44,045 nucleotides of DNA from Cyanobacteria bacterium QS_4_48_99 (GTDB lineage Bacteria; Cyanobacteriota; Cyanobacteriia; Cyanobacteriales; Rubidibacteraceae), in NCBI GenBank assembly GCA_003021505.1, contig PXPT01000081.1:1-44045 (forward strand). The letters are read 5' to 3'. Both the position numbers and the translations under genes were made by a program. Shown here in pieces: positions 1-8,298 of the stretch. Position 1 is the first letter of the stretch; the number at the start of each line of letters is the position of its first letter. The notes under the pieces were generated by a model, which had not been told where the DNA came from, ran no database searches, and saw only the letters and a program-made list of their open reading frames with translations.

Positions 1-249
1 CCTGGCTAAACCAAGCAAGACACCATTGCAGGGAGTGTCTTCTTCCATTTGTTTTTAACAAAGCATCCTTATCCTACCACTTAGAATGAAATCGCCCTGG
101 TCAATAAGAGGGATACCAACCCTCTCCTTAATTCAAAATGCACGCATTAAGTTTTAATTTTTATTTTTTAATGTTTAATTGTTATGACAAAGTAGTTGGT
201 TCCAATTGAAAATGACTAATGACGAAAAATGACTAATGACAAATAACCC
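1..249. other. Upstream spacer of cinA
   Basis: No coding signal is visible in this leading stretch. Just before cinA it ends in two copies of AATGACTAATGAC separated by four bases (about 212-242), a short repeat that also appears in reverse orientation near 8180-8195. No convincing promoter hexamer pair was found. Confidence 0.5.
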
Positions 250-1503
250 ATGAGTGCTGAAGTGATTTGTGTGGGAACGGAACTGCTGCTGGGGGATATT
301 ATTAACGCCAACGCCCAGTTTTTAGGTCAGCAGCTTGCTAGGTTGGGAATTCCTCACTATCACCAAAGTGTGGTAGGGGACAACCCTGAGCGACTCAAAC
401 AGGTAGTGGAAATTGCCAGTACGCGCTCCCCAATCCTTATTTTTACTGGTGGGTTAGGACCAACCCCCGATGATCTCACCACCGAAACCATTGCTGAGTT
501 CTTTGACACTCCCCTAGTGGAAAGACCAGAACTTCTGCGAGACATTAGCGAGAAATTTGCCAAGCGAGGGCGGCAGATGACCCTTAACAACCGCAAGCAG
601 GCCCTGATGCCAGAAGGGGCTGACATTTTATACAATCCCGCCGGGAGTGCCTCGGGAATGATTTGGCAGCCCCGCCCGAACTTGACGATTCTCACTTTCC
701 CTGGCGTCCCCTCAGAAATGCAGCAGATGTGGCGAGAAACTGCTGTTCCTTATCTCAAACGTCAAGGTTGGGGCAAACAGATTGTCCATAGCCGCCTGTT
801 AAAATTTTGGGGAATTGGGGAGTCAGCCCTAGCTGAGAAAGTCGCCTCTTTTTTCGAGTTATCCAATCCTACCGTTGCGCCCTATGGCTCTAAAGGAGAG
901 GTAAGATTACGAGTTTCTGCAAAAGCGGAGGACGAAGCGGCTGCGGTAGAACTGATTTCGCCCATTGAGCAACAGTTGTGTCAGATTGCAGGACAGGACT
1001 ATTTTGGGGCAGACAGTGACACCCTTGCCTCGGTGGTGGGGCACTTGTTGCAGAATAGCAAGGAAACGCTCAGTGTAGCAGAATCCTGCACAGGTGGCGG
1101 GTTGGGAGAGATGCTAACTTCAGTGGCGGGAAGCTCAGAGTACTTTAGTGGTGGCATAATTGCCTACGAAAACCGGATCAAAGTTTCTCTGCTAGGCGTG
1201 AGCCCAGAAAATTTAAACCAATTGGGCGCTGTTAGTTCCGCTGTGGCTCAACAAATGGCACTGGGGGTGAAGCAGCGGCTTGAAACTTCTTGGGGACTTA
1301 GTATTACTGGCATTGCGGGTCCAAGCGGTGGGACAGAGACTAAACCCGTTGGACTAGTTTATGTGGGCATAGCTGACCCCGACGGAACTGCGGAGAGCAG
1401 GGAATTTCACCTCGGGCAAAAGCGCCAGCGAGCAGCAATTCAGCAAATCGGCGCTTGCCATGCCCTTGATAAACTGCGGCGAAAGCTTTTAGTGGGAAAG
1501 TGA
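250..1503 (+). CDS. cinA: CinA-like protein (competence/damage-inducible; NMN amidase)
   Basis: This 417-residue protein matches the full CinA architecture. The N-terminal MoaB/MogA-like COG1058 domain (about residues 1-170) opens with AEVICVGTELLLGDIINANA and contains the TGGLGPTPDDLT nucleotide-binding motif. The C-terminal PncC-type domain (about 255-415) has VAESCTGG and SITGIAGPSGG, which hold the catalytic region of nicotinamide mononucleotide deamidases. In this family the N-terminal domain hydrolyses ADP-ribose and the C-terminal domain deamidates NMN for NAD recycling; a role in DNA uptake is known only in some bacteria. The ATG start fits family alignments. It appears to be a single-gene unit, followed by an IS1 remnant. 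Function beyond the family assignment is inferred. Confidence 0.95.
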   Translation: MSAEVICVGTELLLGDIINANAQFLGQQLARLGIPHYHQSVVGDNPERLKQVVEIASTRSPILIFTGGLGPTPDDLTTETIAEFFDTPLVERPELLRDISEKFAKRGRQMTLNNRKQALMPEGADILYNPAGSASGMIWQPRPNLTILTFPGVPSEMQQMWRETAVPYLKRQGWGKQIVHSRLLKFWGIGESALAEKVASFFELSNPTVAPYGSKGEVRLRVSAKAEDEAAAVELISPIEQQLCQIAGQDYFGADSDTLASVVGHLLQNSKETLSVAESCTGGGLGEMLTSVAGSSEYFSGGIIAYENRIKVSLLGVSPENLNQLGAVSSAVAQQMALGVKQRLETSWGLSITGIAGPSGGTETKPVGLVYVGIADPDGTAESREFHLGQKRQRAAIQQIGACHALDKLRRKLLVGK

Positions 1504-1681
1504 GGGGGTGAGACTGTAAATTCCTGAGTACTTACTCCTCAATACTCCAGATACTAAGTAACTATCTCACACAAGTTAATTTCTTTTCTTCCCCCACTTT
1601 CCCTGCCTCCCCTACTCGTAATTGTCAGTGCGTGAGATAGCGTCTAAAGTGTATCCATCTTGGGCGTTGCACAATGGAAGT

Positions 1682-2297
1682 ATGCAATGTCGTTCGTGTA
1701 AATCTATCCAAACTAGCAAGAACGGTCATCGACGTGGCAGGCAGGCTTACATTTGCAAGTACTGCGGTCGCCAAGGTTTGGAGTCTTACTTAGCTCTAGG
1801 CTAGTCGGAAGAACTCAAGCAGTTGTGCCTCAAAATGTAGGTCAATGGCATGGGATTGCGAGGAATCGAGCCCGTAACCGGCGTGAACCATAACACGATT
1901 CTTAACTGGGTCAAGCTTGCTGCTCAAAACTTGCCTAATGCTCCTCAAAGCTCCGAAATTCCTCAAATTACCGAAATTGATGAACTTCAAACCTTTGCCG
2001 GTTCTAAAAAAAAGAAAGTCTGGATATGGAGCGCAATTGATCATGGGCATCAAGGTATCTTGAGCTGGTTGATTGGCGATACCCCCGGCAGATGCAGTAC
2101 TGCCACTTTCGAGGTTTTATGGTCAAGGATAGGTCGGTGGCAGTGTTTTTGGTATATCACCGACGGTTACCTGGTTGATTCTCGCTTCATCGAAGAAGCC
2201 AATCATAAGCGTGAGTAAAACTTACATGACTAGGATAGAAGGAGAGAATTCCCGCCTAAGGCACTATCTGGAGCTTTTGTGCAACGCCCCATCTTGA
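1682..2297 (+). pseudogene. IS1-family transposase (InsA+InsB), decayed
   Basis: One reading frame gives an InsA-like zinc finger (CRSCKSIQTSKNGHRRGRQ followed by CKYCGRQ) and then an InsB-like DDE transposase (GIEPVTGVNHNTILNWVK, EIDELQTFAGSKKKKVWIW, WYITDGYLVD). In-frame TAG codons at 1802-1804 and 1838-1840 interrupt it. At about 2211 the frame shifts and continues as VSKTYMTRIEGENSRLRHYL, which supplies the third acidic residue. The end of InsB is missing, so about 25 C-terminal residues are lost. The upstream part of the frame is open back to a TTG at 1622. No clean terminal inverted repeats or target duplication could be identified. This is clearly an inactive IS1 relic. Confidence 0.9.
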
Positions 2298-2507
2298 GTG
2301 GGATGGGGACTTGCCCAATCCTGTGCTATGCTTAATATAAATACATAAAGCCAATGAAATCTTAAGGTTTTTACCTGAAAGTTTGGTATGGCATATTGGA
2401 AGAAGGGAAGTTAGAGTTAAGAAACTTTCCCTGAGATGGTAAGCAGGCGCATCAAATTGCGCGCGCCATACCTACAGACACAGGGTCTTATAGGAGCCAG
2501 CTTTTCG

Positions 2508-2651
2508 ATGGATTATCTTAACGAAGCCTGGGAAAAATTAAAGGAATGGAGCCGCAGGCTGATTGAAACGCTTTTAGGTCCAGAAGAGGAGCCAGAATAC
2601 GAACCGATTCCGGTTCCCGTGGACGAGCAAAATAATCGCGGACGCAGCTAG
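2508..2651 (+). CDS. Small hypothetical protein upstream of aroQ
   Basis: The reading frame is open from 2436, but the ATG at 2508 is preceded by TAGGAGCC with suitable spacing, giving a 47-residue protein that starts MDYLNEAWEKLKEWSRRLIE. The first half looks like an amphipathic helix. The second half is an acidic, proline-rich tail (EEEPEYEPIPVPVDE) ending in a basic RGRS. No domain is recognised. The gene ends 9 bases before aroQ, so the two are probably co-transcribed. It may be a conserved cyanobacterial small protein, but that is inference from its position and coding character. Confidence 0.55.
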   Translation: MDYLNEAWEKLKEWSRRLIETLLGPEEEPEYEPIPVPVDEQNNRGRS

Positions 2652-2660
2652 TAGCCGAAA

Positions 2661-3122
2661 GTGCAGTCTGATCATTTGCCTCACTTGAGCGTCCTAGTTT
2701 TACACGGTCCTAATCTTAATTTATTGGGGCAGCGAGAACCAGGCGTTTACGGCGATACCACCCTAGACAATATCAATTCTCTTTTAGATCAGAAGGGAAA
2801 AAAGCTGCAAGCGAAAGTTTCTAGCTTTCAGTCCAATCAAGAAGGCGTTTTAGTAGAAGCCATCCAGGAAGCTGTAGGATACCATCACGGAATTGTCATT
2901 AATGCGGGTGCCTATACCCACACAAGTGTGGCAATCCGAGATGCCCTCTCAGCGATAAAGCTTCCCACGGTAGAAGTTCATTTAAGCAACATCTATCAGC
3001 GCGAAGCTTTTCGTCACCATTCTTACATTGCGTCGGTGTCGTTAGGACAGATTAGCGGTTTTGGGGCTGAAAGCTACCTGTTAGGGCTAGAAGCTTTGGT
3101 TAGTCACCTAAGGCGCTCATAA
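2661..3122 (+). CDS. aroQ: Type II 3-dehydroquinate dehydratase
   Basis: This 153-residue protein dehydrates 3-dehydroquinate to 3-dehydroshikimate in the shikimate pathway. The family hallmarks are all visible: [19 protein letters not shown] near the N-terminus with the catalytic Tyr on the active-site lid, [30 protein letters not shown] (substrate-binding Asn), and [18 protein letters not shown] with the catalytic His. Length is typical of type II enzymes, which are dodecameric and cytoplasmic. The start is a GTG at 2661; no ATG lies upstream in frame. The gene converges on the MscS gene with only 6 bases between the stops. Confidence 0.96.
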   Translation: MQSDHLPHLSVLVLHGPNLNLLGQREPGVYGDTTLDNINSLLDQKGKKLQAKVSSFQSNQEGVLVEAIQEAVGYHHGIVINAGAYTHTSVAIRDALSAIKLPTVEVHLSNIYQREAFRHHSYIASVSLGQISGFGAESYLLGLEALVSHLRRS

Positions 3123-3128
3123 ATTGTA

Positions 3129-3986
3129 TTACTCTTGAACAGGTAGTCCCGGATAGGTAAAACCAGCCTGATAAAAAGCTTGCTTGGCACGCTTGATTAA
3201 ATCGGTTTTATAAGATGTTTCTTCTCGAACATCCATAACATAAGATTTGAGCTGAAAGGCGGTTCCCCAGGGCTTTTCTTCGACAGAAACGACCACTGGT
3301 AACGACACCTGGCTATATTTGCTAGTGTAAGCCGCCTGAGTCAAAATATCGATGACTCTTTGGATATCAACGCCATGAGCTAGATAGAAGTCTGTCACAA
3401 CTTGCGCTTCTAAGCGACCGTTATTGGCGTTGGCAACTGTGTGTGTCCAGAGCTTATTGTGGGGAATGGTGACTATCTCGTCTTGAAGAGTTTTAATGCG
3501 AATTCCCCGAAAGCCATAATCTACTACTTCGCCATATTGACCGTCAATATCGATGCGATCACCGACTCGGTAAGGCGCTTCAAATAAAGCAACGATGCCA
3601 GCAATCACAGAACTAGCGTAGTCTTTGAAGGCAAAACCCACTGCAACTGCTGCACTCCCGGTAAGGGCAAACACGCTATTGCTAGAGAAATCCACAAACA
3701 GATTTAGCAGCGTCACCGAAGCGATAACAAGAATGATGGCACGCCAGACAGGCAAAGATTGTTTCACGCGGAGGCGATATCGCTGGGGAATTCGCTCAGA
3801 AACCTGATTGACGATTCTTTCACTCGCCTTCATGCCAACAGAAGCCAAAATCAAAACGAACGCAGCTTTAGTAAGCTTGGCGGCGGTGATTTGTTCTAGT
3901 AACTGTTGTATCCTTTTGCCCGTTTGTGAGACTTGCGAGAAGTAGACAATATCTATCCACCAGTGATGAAAAGTAACATTAAACAT
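3129..3986 (-). CDS. MscS-family mechanosensitive ion channel
   Basis: This 285-residue membrane protein has two or three hydrophobic helices (about residues 40-60, 85-105 and 108-140). The pore-lining TM3 region reads ALTGSAAVAVGFAFKDYASS and runs into the beta domain (EAPYRVGDRIDIDGQYGEVV, then TLQDEIVTIPHNKL). These are diagnostic of small-conductance MscS-type channels, which release solutes on hypo-osmotic shock. The length is close to E. coli MscS. Its ATG overlaps the stop of the upstream winged-helix gene by one base (TAATG), so translation is probably coupled. It ends close to the convergent aroQ. No rho-independent terminator is visible between them. Confidence 0.93.
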   Translation of the reverse strand: MFNVTFHHWWIDIVYFSQVSQTGKRIQQLLEQITAAKLTKAAFVLILASVGMKASERIVNQVSERIPQRYRLRVKQSLPVWRAIILVIASVTLLNLFVDFSSNSVFALTGSAAVAVGFAFKDYASSVIAGIVALFEAPYRVGDRIDIDGQYGEVVDYGFRGIRIKTLQDEIVTIPHNKLWTHTVANANNGRLEAQVVTDFYLAHGVDIQRVIDILTQAAYTSKYSQVSLPVVVSVEEKPWGTAFQLKSYVMDVREETSYKTDLIKRAKQAFYQAGFTYPGLPVQE

Positions 3987-5080
3987 TAGTTTTCTCCAGG
4001 CACAAGAAAGTTATTTTGTTTTAATTCGGAGCGCAGCCGAGGATAATGGAGAGGATTAACCTGAAGGGAGGAGGAATTTCCCTCAATTAGCCCCACCTGC
4101 CGTAGCCGCCGCAAGGGTGGATGAATCTCACTTTCTGTTTCTCCCAAACTTGTTGCCAGATTGGGTAAATTGATTGGACCGTGTAATAGTAGGGAATAGA
4201 GAAGATAGCGGTCGCTTGCACTGAGATCGCGAAAATTGGGAAAGCTGACCTTTTCTGGAACAATGTGCTTGTTATCCGGTTGATAGGATAGAGATCGCAA
4301 CCACAAACGCGCCGCCACTTCAGCAACTCCCAGAGAACTTTCTGCCAACCTTTCAAAATACGCCCGTTCAGCTTCTGGCATTTTTTCAGTGAAATCCAGT
4401 CCAGTTTCATTCCGGAGAGATTGGAGCCACTCCTTAATCTCACCCCCACCGAGTGCTGGAATTGAAACCGTTTGCTCAAAATAAGCCTGGATTTGGCCAA
4501 CATAATCTAGATACTGCCAAGCCCAGCGATTGCAGCCAATCAGCCAAAATCGGGAGCGTTGTTGGGCAATTCTATCCCGCAAATAAACTATACCTTCTAA
4601 GCCGCCGATGCAGCGCAAAAAATACCTCGACAAACTAGGAACCACCACTAACTCTTGCTTGTCTGGTGTCAACTCAGAAGCATTTTCAGCAACTACTGCT
4701 AATTTAGTTGCGATTGTCTCCGAGTCAGTAACTCGTGCGGCTGGTAAACGCCTCACCGACATCTCTGAGGGGATTTGATTAGCTTTGAGAACCTCATCTA
4801 GTACCCGCGTGACATCCTCAGCAGGACTCCCTAAAACCACCAGGCTATTTTCTGCCTCATCATCCTTTTGCCACGTCTCCAAAGCTTGAGACAAGGCATT
4901 CTGCACTGCCTCTCGATGATTAGCGGGACTAGGCAAGGCTTGAGTTGCCCTGCTTAACGACTCCGTTATTTCTACTGGCAATTCCTCCAGGGAAATTTCT
5001 GGCTCAGATTTCTCCTGAGAGGAAATTAACCAGGCTCTCAATTTTTTGAACCAGGCAGAGATAGAAGTTGAATCATTCAA
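3986..5080 (-). CDS. Hypothetical protein with C-terminal winged helix, coupled to MscS
   Basis: I do not recognise a named family over the whole 364 residues. The N-terminal 90 residues are acidic and helical. The middle (about 95-235) alternates beta strands and helices in an ATPase-like pattern (NSLVVLGSPAEDVTRVLDEV, ELVVVPSLSRYFLRCIGG, RSRFWLIGCNRWAWQYLDYV) but shows no Walker A lysine. The C-terminal 85 residues look like a MarR-type winged helix (LLYSLLLHGPINLPNLATSL, LRRLRQVGLIEGNSSSLQVN). There is no membrane segment. The gene is translationally coupled to the MscS channel and lies 48 bases downstream of the IucC-type gene on the same strand, so it could also receive siderophore-operon transcription. 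A regulatory partner of the channel is an inference. Confidence 0.75.
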   Translation of the reverse strand: MNDSTSISAWFKKLRAWLISSQEKSEPEISLEELPVEITESLSRATQALPSPANHREAVQNALSQALETWQKDDEAENSLVVLGSPAEDVTRVLDEVLKANQIPSEMSVRRLPAARVTDSETIATKLAVVAENASELTPDKQELVVVPSLSRYFLRCIGGLEGIVYLRDRIAQQRSRFWLIGCNRWAWQYLDYVGQIQAYFEQTVSIPALGGGEIKEWLQSLRNETGLDFTEKMPEAERAYFERLAESSLGVAEVAARLWLRSLSYQPDNKHIVPEKVSFPNFRDLSASDRYLLYSLLLHGPINLPNLATSLGETESEIHPPLRRLRQVGLIEGNSSSLQVNPLHYPRLRSELKQNNFLVPGEN

Positions 5081-5128
5081 ACCAGAAAGCTTTCCCCAAT
5101 GGGACTAGAGAGAGTGGCAAAGCGCCCC

Positions 5129-6964
5129 TTATCTCATTGTAGTGCTATTCCACGACGCAACGGAGTCCGCAACAGCGTATAGGGCATTATTGACTTTGCC
5201 AAAGACAGCCGCATGGGGACGATCATTATCATCGTCATAGCCATAGGTTAACAAGCGATTGCGATTGAGGCAGAGTTTAGTAAAGCTAGGGGCAAAGAGA
5301 TCGAACAGTTCAAATCGTTCTTTTAATTGCGGAAAACGTGCTTGGTAGTTAAGAATCGCTTGGCGAACTTGATACCAAAATTGGCGTTCGGAGTAGTTGT
5401 GGTAAACCTCGAGTAAATCAGCAAGGTAACGGTGGTGACAAATCAGCAGACTTGCCCAGATGAATTGACACATTCCTTCTGGGGGTTCGCTGAGTAAGAC
5501 TGCCCGCAACTCTTCTGGTAAAGACTCTAGTTCTGGTAAGGGATGGCGACTGATATTGACATCATCTACAAAGTCTTTCATTGCCAAGCGATGGGGAACG
5601 TTATTTTTTAGTACCAAGATGGTATTTTCGCCGTGGGGGGAGAAAACAACACCGTAGCGGTAGAGGTAGTGCAATAAAGGCGGCAGAATGACGTTAAAAA
5701 GCCTCTCTAGCCAAGCTTCAAGACTCAAGCCCGATTGGGCAATCAGTTGCGAGATCAAAGGGTGATCGCAATCATCAACATGGAGGAGGGAAGCCAGGGT
5801 GATGGGGTGTTCCTCTGATTCCAGGTAAGAAAAAACGCTTTCTCGCCAAATGCAGCCCAGCATTTCCTTGTATTGATAGGGTGCCCCTGCGAGTTGGGTA
5901 TAGTAGGGGTGATTGTAGTTGATACTGGCTACTTCTCCTGGTAGTACCAGGCGGCACTCATCCCGGAGGAAAGAATCGCGATCGCAGATTGACTTCACCC
6001 ATTCTGTTACTTTAGGTGCTATGCTTGTGCGTTCTCCTGGTAAACCGCGATAAATCAGGGTGTTGAGGATACTCAGTGGCACTTTGACATGATGTTTCTG
6101 CGGATGAGTAAGGTTAGAGAAGGTACGAAGGGATTGTTGAGGGAGGTAAGCATCATCACTGCGCCCTAAAAATGCGATCGCGCCATTGGCTAAATCTTCA
6201 GCAAACAAGGGCACAATGATGTTTTGCCATTGCCAATCGTGAACCGGGAAAAAATAATAATCCTCTGGATTAGCATCGCGGCCTTGCAATGTTGCTTCAA
6301 ACTGTGACATGATGTGCTTTCCTAAATTCTCCTCGATTAGCCCTCGATAGTTGAGGTTTCGCACAGCATAAAACTGGGCGCGATTCTTCTCGACAGCAAT
6401 CCAAGCGAGATTCACAGGTTGTTTTTGTTCTGGGGCATAGGCAAGGTAATCGTCGTAGCCAAAACCAATTCGCCCTTTGTTAAAAGTAATCCAGGGATGT
6501 CCCACCATTTCCCCTTCTAAATGGGCATAGTCGAGAGTGGTGAGATCCAGGCGCCTTTCTGCTTGGCGGGTTTGAATGTGGGCATCAGCGAGGAGAGTAT
6601 TGCTAAGTTCTTTAATTAGGTGGGCTGTCGTTTCTGCTGTCATCCCCACAGCAGTGTGAATATCGAGGACAAACTGGAAAGGGTTGGTGGCAGGGAACCA
6701 CTCGTTTCCTTCTCGCCGCTGCATCGTGTCTCGAAACACGTGATAACTATCAAATAGGCGAGGTTGTGCCTGGAAACGGTAGGCGATGCCTTCAGGAAGG
6801 CTAAGTTCGTAACTGGCAGTCTTCTCCCCTTCCTCCACAATGGCGGGGTTGATAATCTCCTCGTACATAAACTCAGCAAGCATCTTTGCCAGTAGTTTCT
6901 GACTAGCAGACTGCCATTGTTCTGGTTGCAGGGCAGCTTGAAGCGTTTGCAGTGAATAATTCAT
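5129..6964 (-). CDS. NIS siderophore synthetase, IucC/RhbF type
   Basis: This 611-residue protein belongs to the NRPS-independent siderophore synthetases (IucA/IucC fold plus FhuF-like C-terminal domain). Visible signatures are EGEMVGHPWITFNKGRIGFG (ATP/citrate site region), FPVHDWQWQN, RTFSNLTHPQKHHVKVPLS, YRYGVVFSPHGENTILVLKN and RLAMKDFVDDVN. These enzymes use ATP to couple citrate or a citryl monoamide to an amine. By analogy with RhbF it should attach the second N-acetyl-N-hydroxy-diaminopropane to complete a schizokinen-like product. Its ATG overlaps the MFS stop by four bases (ATGA). It is the last biosynthetic gene of the operon. No lesion is seen. Confidence 0.92.
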   Translation of the reverse strand: MNYSLQTLQAALQPEQWQSASQKLLAKMLAEFMYEEIINPAIVEEGEKTASYELSLPEGIAYRFQAQPRLFDSYHVFRDTMQRREGNEWFPATNPFQFVLDIHTAVGMTAETTAHLIKELSNTLLADAHIQTRQAERRLDLTTLDYAHLEGEMVGHPWITFNKGRIGFGYDDYLAYAPEQKQPVNLAWIAVEKNRAQFYAVRNLNYRGLIEENLGKHIMSQFEATLQGRDANPEDYYFFPVHDWQWQNIIVPLFAEDLANGAIAFLGRSDDAYLPQQSLRTFSNLTHPQKHHVKVPLSILNTLIYRGLPGERTSIAPKVTEWVKSICDRDSFLRDECRLVLPGEVASINYNHPYYTQLAGAPYQYKEMLGCIWRESVFSYLESEEHPITLASLLHVDDCDHPLISQLIAQSGLSLEAWLERLFNVILPPLLHYLYRYGVVFSPHGENTILVLKNNVPHRLAMKDFVDDVNISRHPLPELESLPEELRAVLLSEPPEGMCQFIWASLLICHHRYLADLLEVYHNYSERQFWYQVRQAILNYQARFPQLKERFELFDLFAPSFTKLCLNRNRLLTYGYDDDNDRPHAAVFGKVNNALYAVADSVASWNSTTMR

Positions 6965-8169
6965 GATGACTCCTTCTTAGATACAGGTACAGTTTGAAAA
7001 TTAGAAACCGTTCCGAAAACAGTAAATCGGGCAAATAGGAGGTTAAAGATGCCCAGCGTCGCCGCAGCAATTAACGGGGTTGCCAGACTATACGCACTTA
7101 CTAGCCAGGAGGCAAATAGGGGGGCACAGAGATGCCCAGCATTAGCAAAGGAAGTGGCAATACTGTAGTTGAAATGAAGGCGCTTATGGCTGCTGTGACT
7201 GAAAAGTTGTAACTCCAGGGTTGCTTGGGTGACAGCGAGGAAAAAACCGTAAACCACGCGGGAAAAAACGAGTAGAGAAAGGTGATTTGTCAAGCCCTGG
7301 AAATAGAGGCTGGCAACCAGCAGGCAAATTCCCACTCCATACAAGCGAGGTAGCCGTTCCGGTTTCCCGACTTTATGGATATAGGGCATGGCAGCAATTG
7401 CCATGAGACTGGGAATTAGGAACAAAAAACTGCTGGCGAACAAGCTGACATCGAAAGGCTGAGAGGAAGTGACATATTTGGTGAAAAAGGGGCGCACCGC
7501 TTGATTGGCAAGTTGGAAACTAAAAATTACCAAGCCCATTGCTAGAATGAATCCCCAGCGATCGCCTACTGCCTTTGGTTGTTTGCCCGCCTCTGCCACT
7601 TCCTTGCGAGTGGAAACGCCCCGCAGGGCATACAAGGAAAGTCCCAGTTGAAAAAGATCGGCAACCGCAATCCAGTAGAACAGCGTTAACGGGTTATCCA
7701 GGTTAACCATCCCAGCGCCAGCGACAGTCGCACTCACAATCGCGCCGTGGAAAACTGCTTGATAACTTCCAGCAACAGTGGCTCTTTTGTCTTTCCCTGC
7801 TAATTGAATAATTAGGGGATAGATCAGTAAGTAACTGCTTTTGAAAAACAGCATGCACAACGTGAAGCCCAAAAACTGCTCGATACTACTAGCAGTTGCC
7901 ATCAGCGCAGTCATAACAGCAGTTCCCGTTTGGCCAACATAGAGAACCCACTTGAGTTCCACCCATCGCGCTAACACTCCCCACAAAGGCGCACTCAGCA
8001 CCACCGCGAGACGGCACATGAAAATGTAGTATCCCGTGTAGGATAAGTCCTCGACACCGAAGACTTTGCTAAAAAACTGGGGATAAAACGGCGACAGCAA
8101 AACTTCGGTGAATAATCCCAGGAAGATGCACAAAAAGAGTGCGCCATACGTGAATCGCGATGGTTTCAT
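6961..8169 (-). CDS. MFS transporter of the siderophore operon
   Basis: This 402-residue integral membrane protein has about twelve hydrophobic segments and an intracellular motif-A-like loop after the second segment (GVLARWVELKWVLYVG). The second half repeats the fold (SLFASSFLFLIPSLMAIAAM, VFSRVVYGFFLAVTQATLEL). Its position between the monooxygenase and the IucC-type synthetase, with an ATGA overlap to the latter, ties it to siderophore traffic. MFS proteins in such loci are either exporters of the free siderophore or, like RhtX of rhizobactin 1021, importers of the ferric form. The sequence alone does not decide. Loss of the adjacent ABC importer makes import worth considering. A 129-bp spacer precedes it. 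Confidence 0.85.
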   Translation of the reverse strand: MKPSRFTYGALFLCIFLGLFTEVLLSPFYPQFFSKVFGVEDLSYTGYYIFMCRLAVVLSAPLWGVLARWVELKWVLYVGQTGTAVMTALMATASSIEQFLGFTLCMLFFKSSYLLIYPLIIQLAGKDKRATVAGSYQAVFHGAIVSATVAGAGMVNLDNPLTLFYWIAVADLFQLGLSLYALRGVSTRKEVAEAGKQPKAVGDRWGFILAMGLVIFSFQLANQAVRPFFTKYVTSSQPFDVSLFASSFLFLIPSLMAIAAMPYIHKVGKPERLPRLYGVGICLLVASLYFQGLTNHLSLLVFSRVVYGFFLAVTQATLELQLFSHSSHKRLHFNYSIATSFANAGHLCAPLFASWLVSAYSLATPLIAAATLGIFNLLFARFTVFGTVSNFQTVPVSKKESS

Positions 8170-8298
8170 AGTTGCGTTCTGTTATTAGTCATTAGTCATC
8201 ACTCGATAATCACTTTTGACTAGTAAGGCGACTCCTCGCCCCTACGGACTAAGGACTGCCCCGAACGGGGGAATTTCATCCCTCATCCCTAATCTTTC
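8170..8298 (-). repeat. Spacer with short repeats inside the siderophore operon
   Basis: This is the largest gap between the late operon genes. It contains an ATTAGTCATTAGTCATC direct repeat, related to the motif in front of cinA, and a CCCCGAAC...GGGG inverted element. A separate promoter for the MFS and IucC-type genes is possible but no clear hexamer pair was found. Confidence 0.4.
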
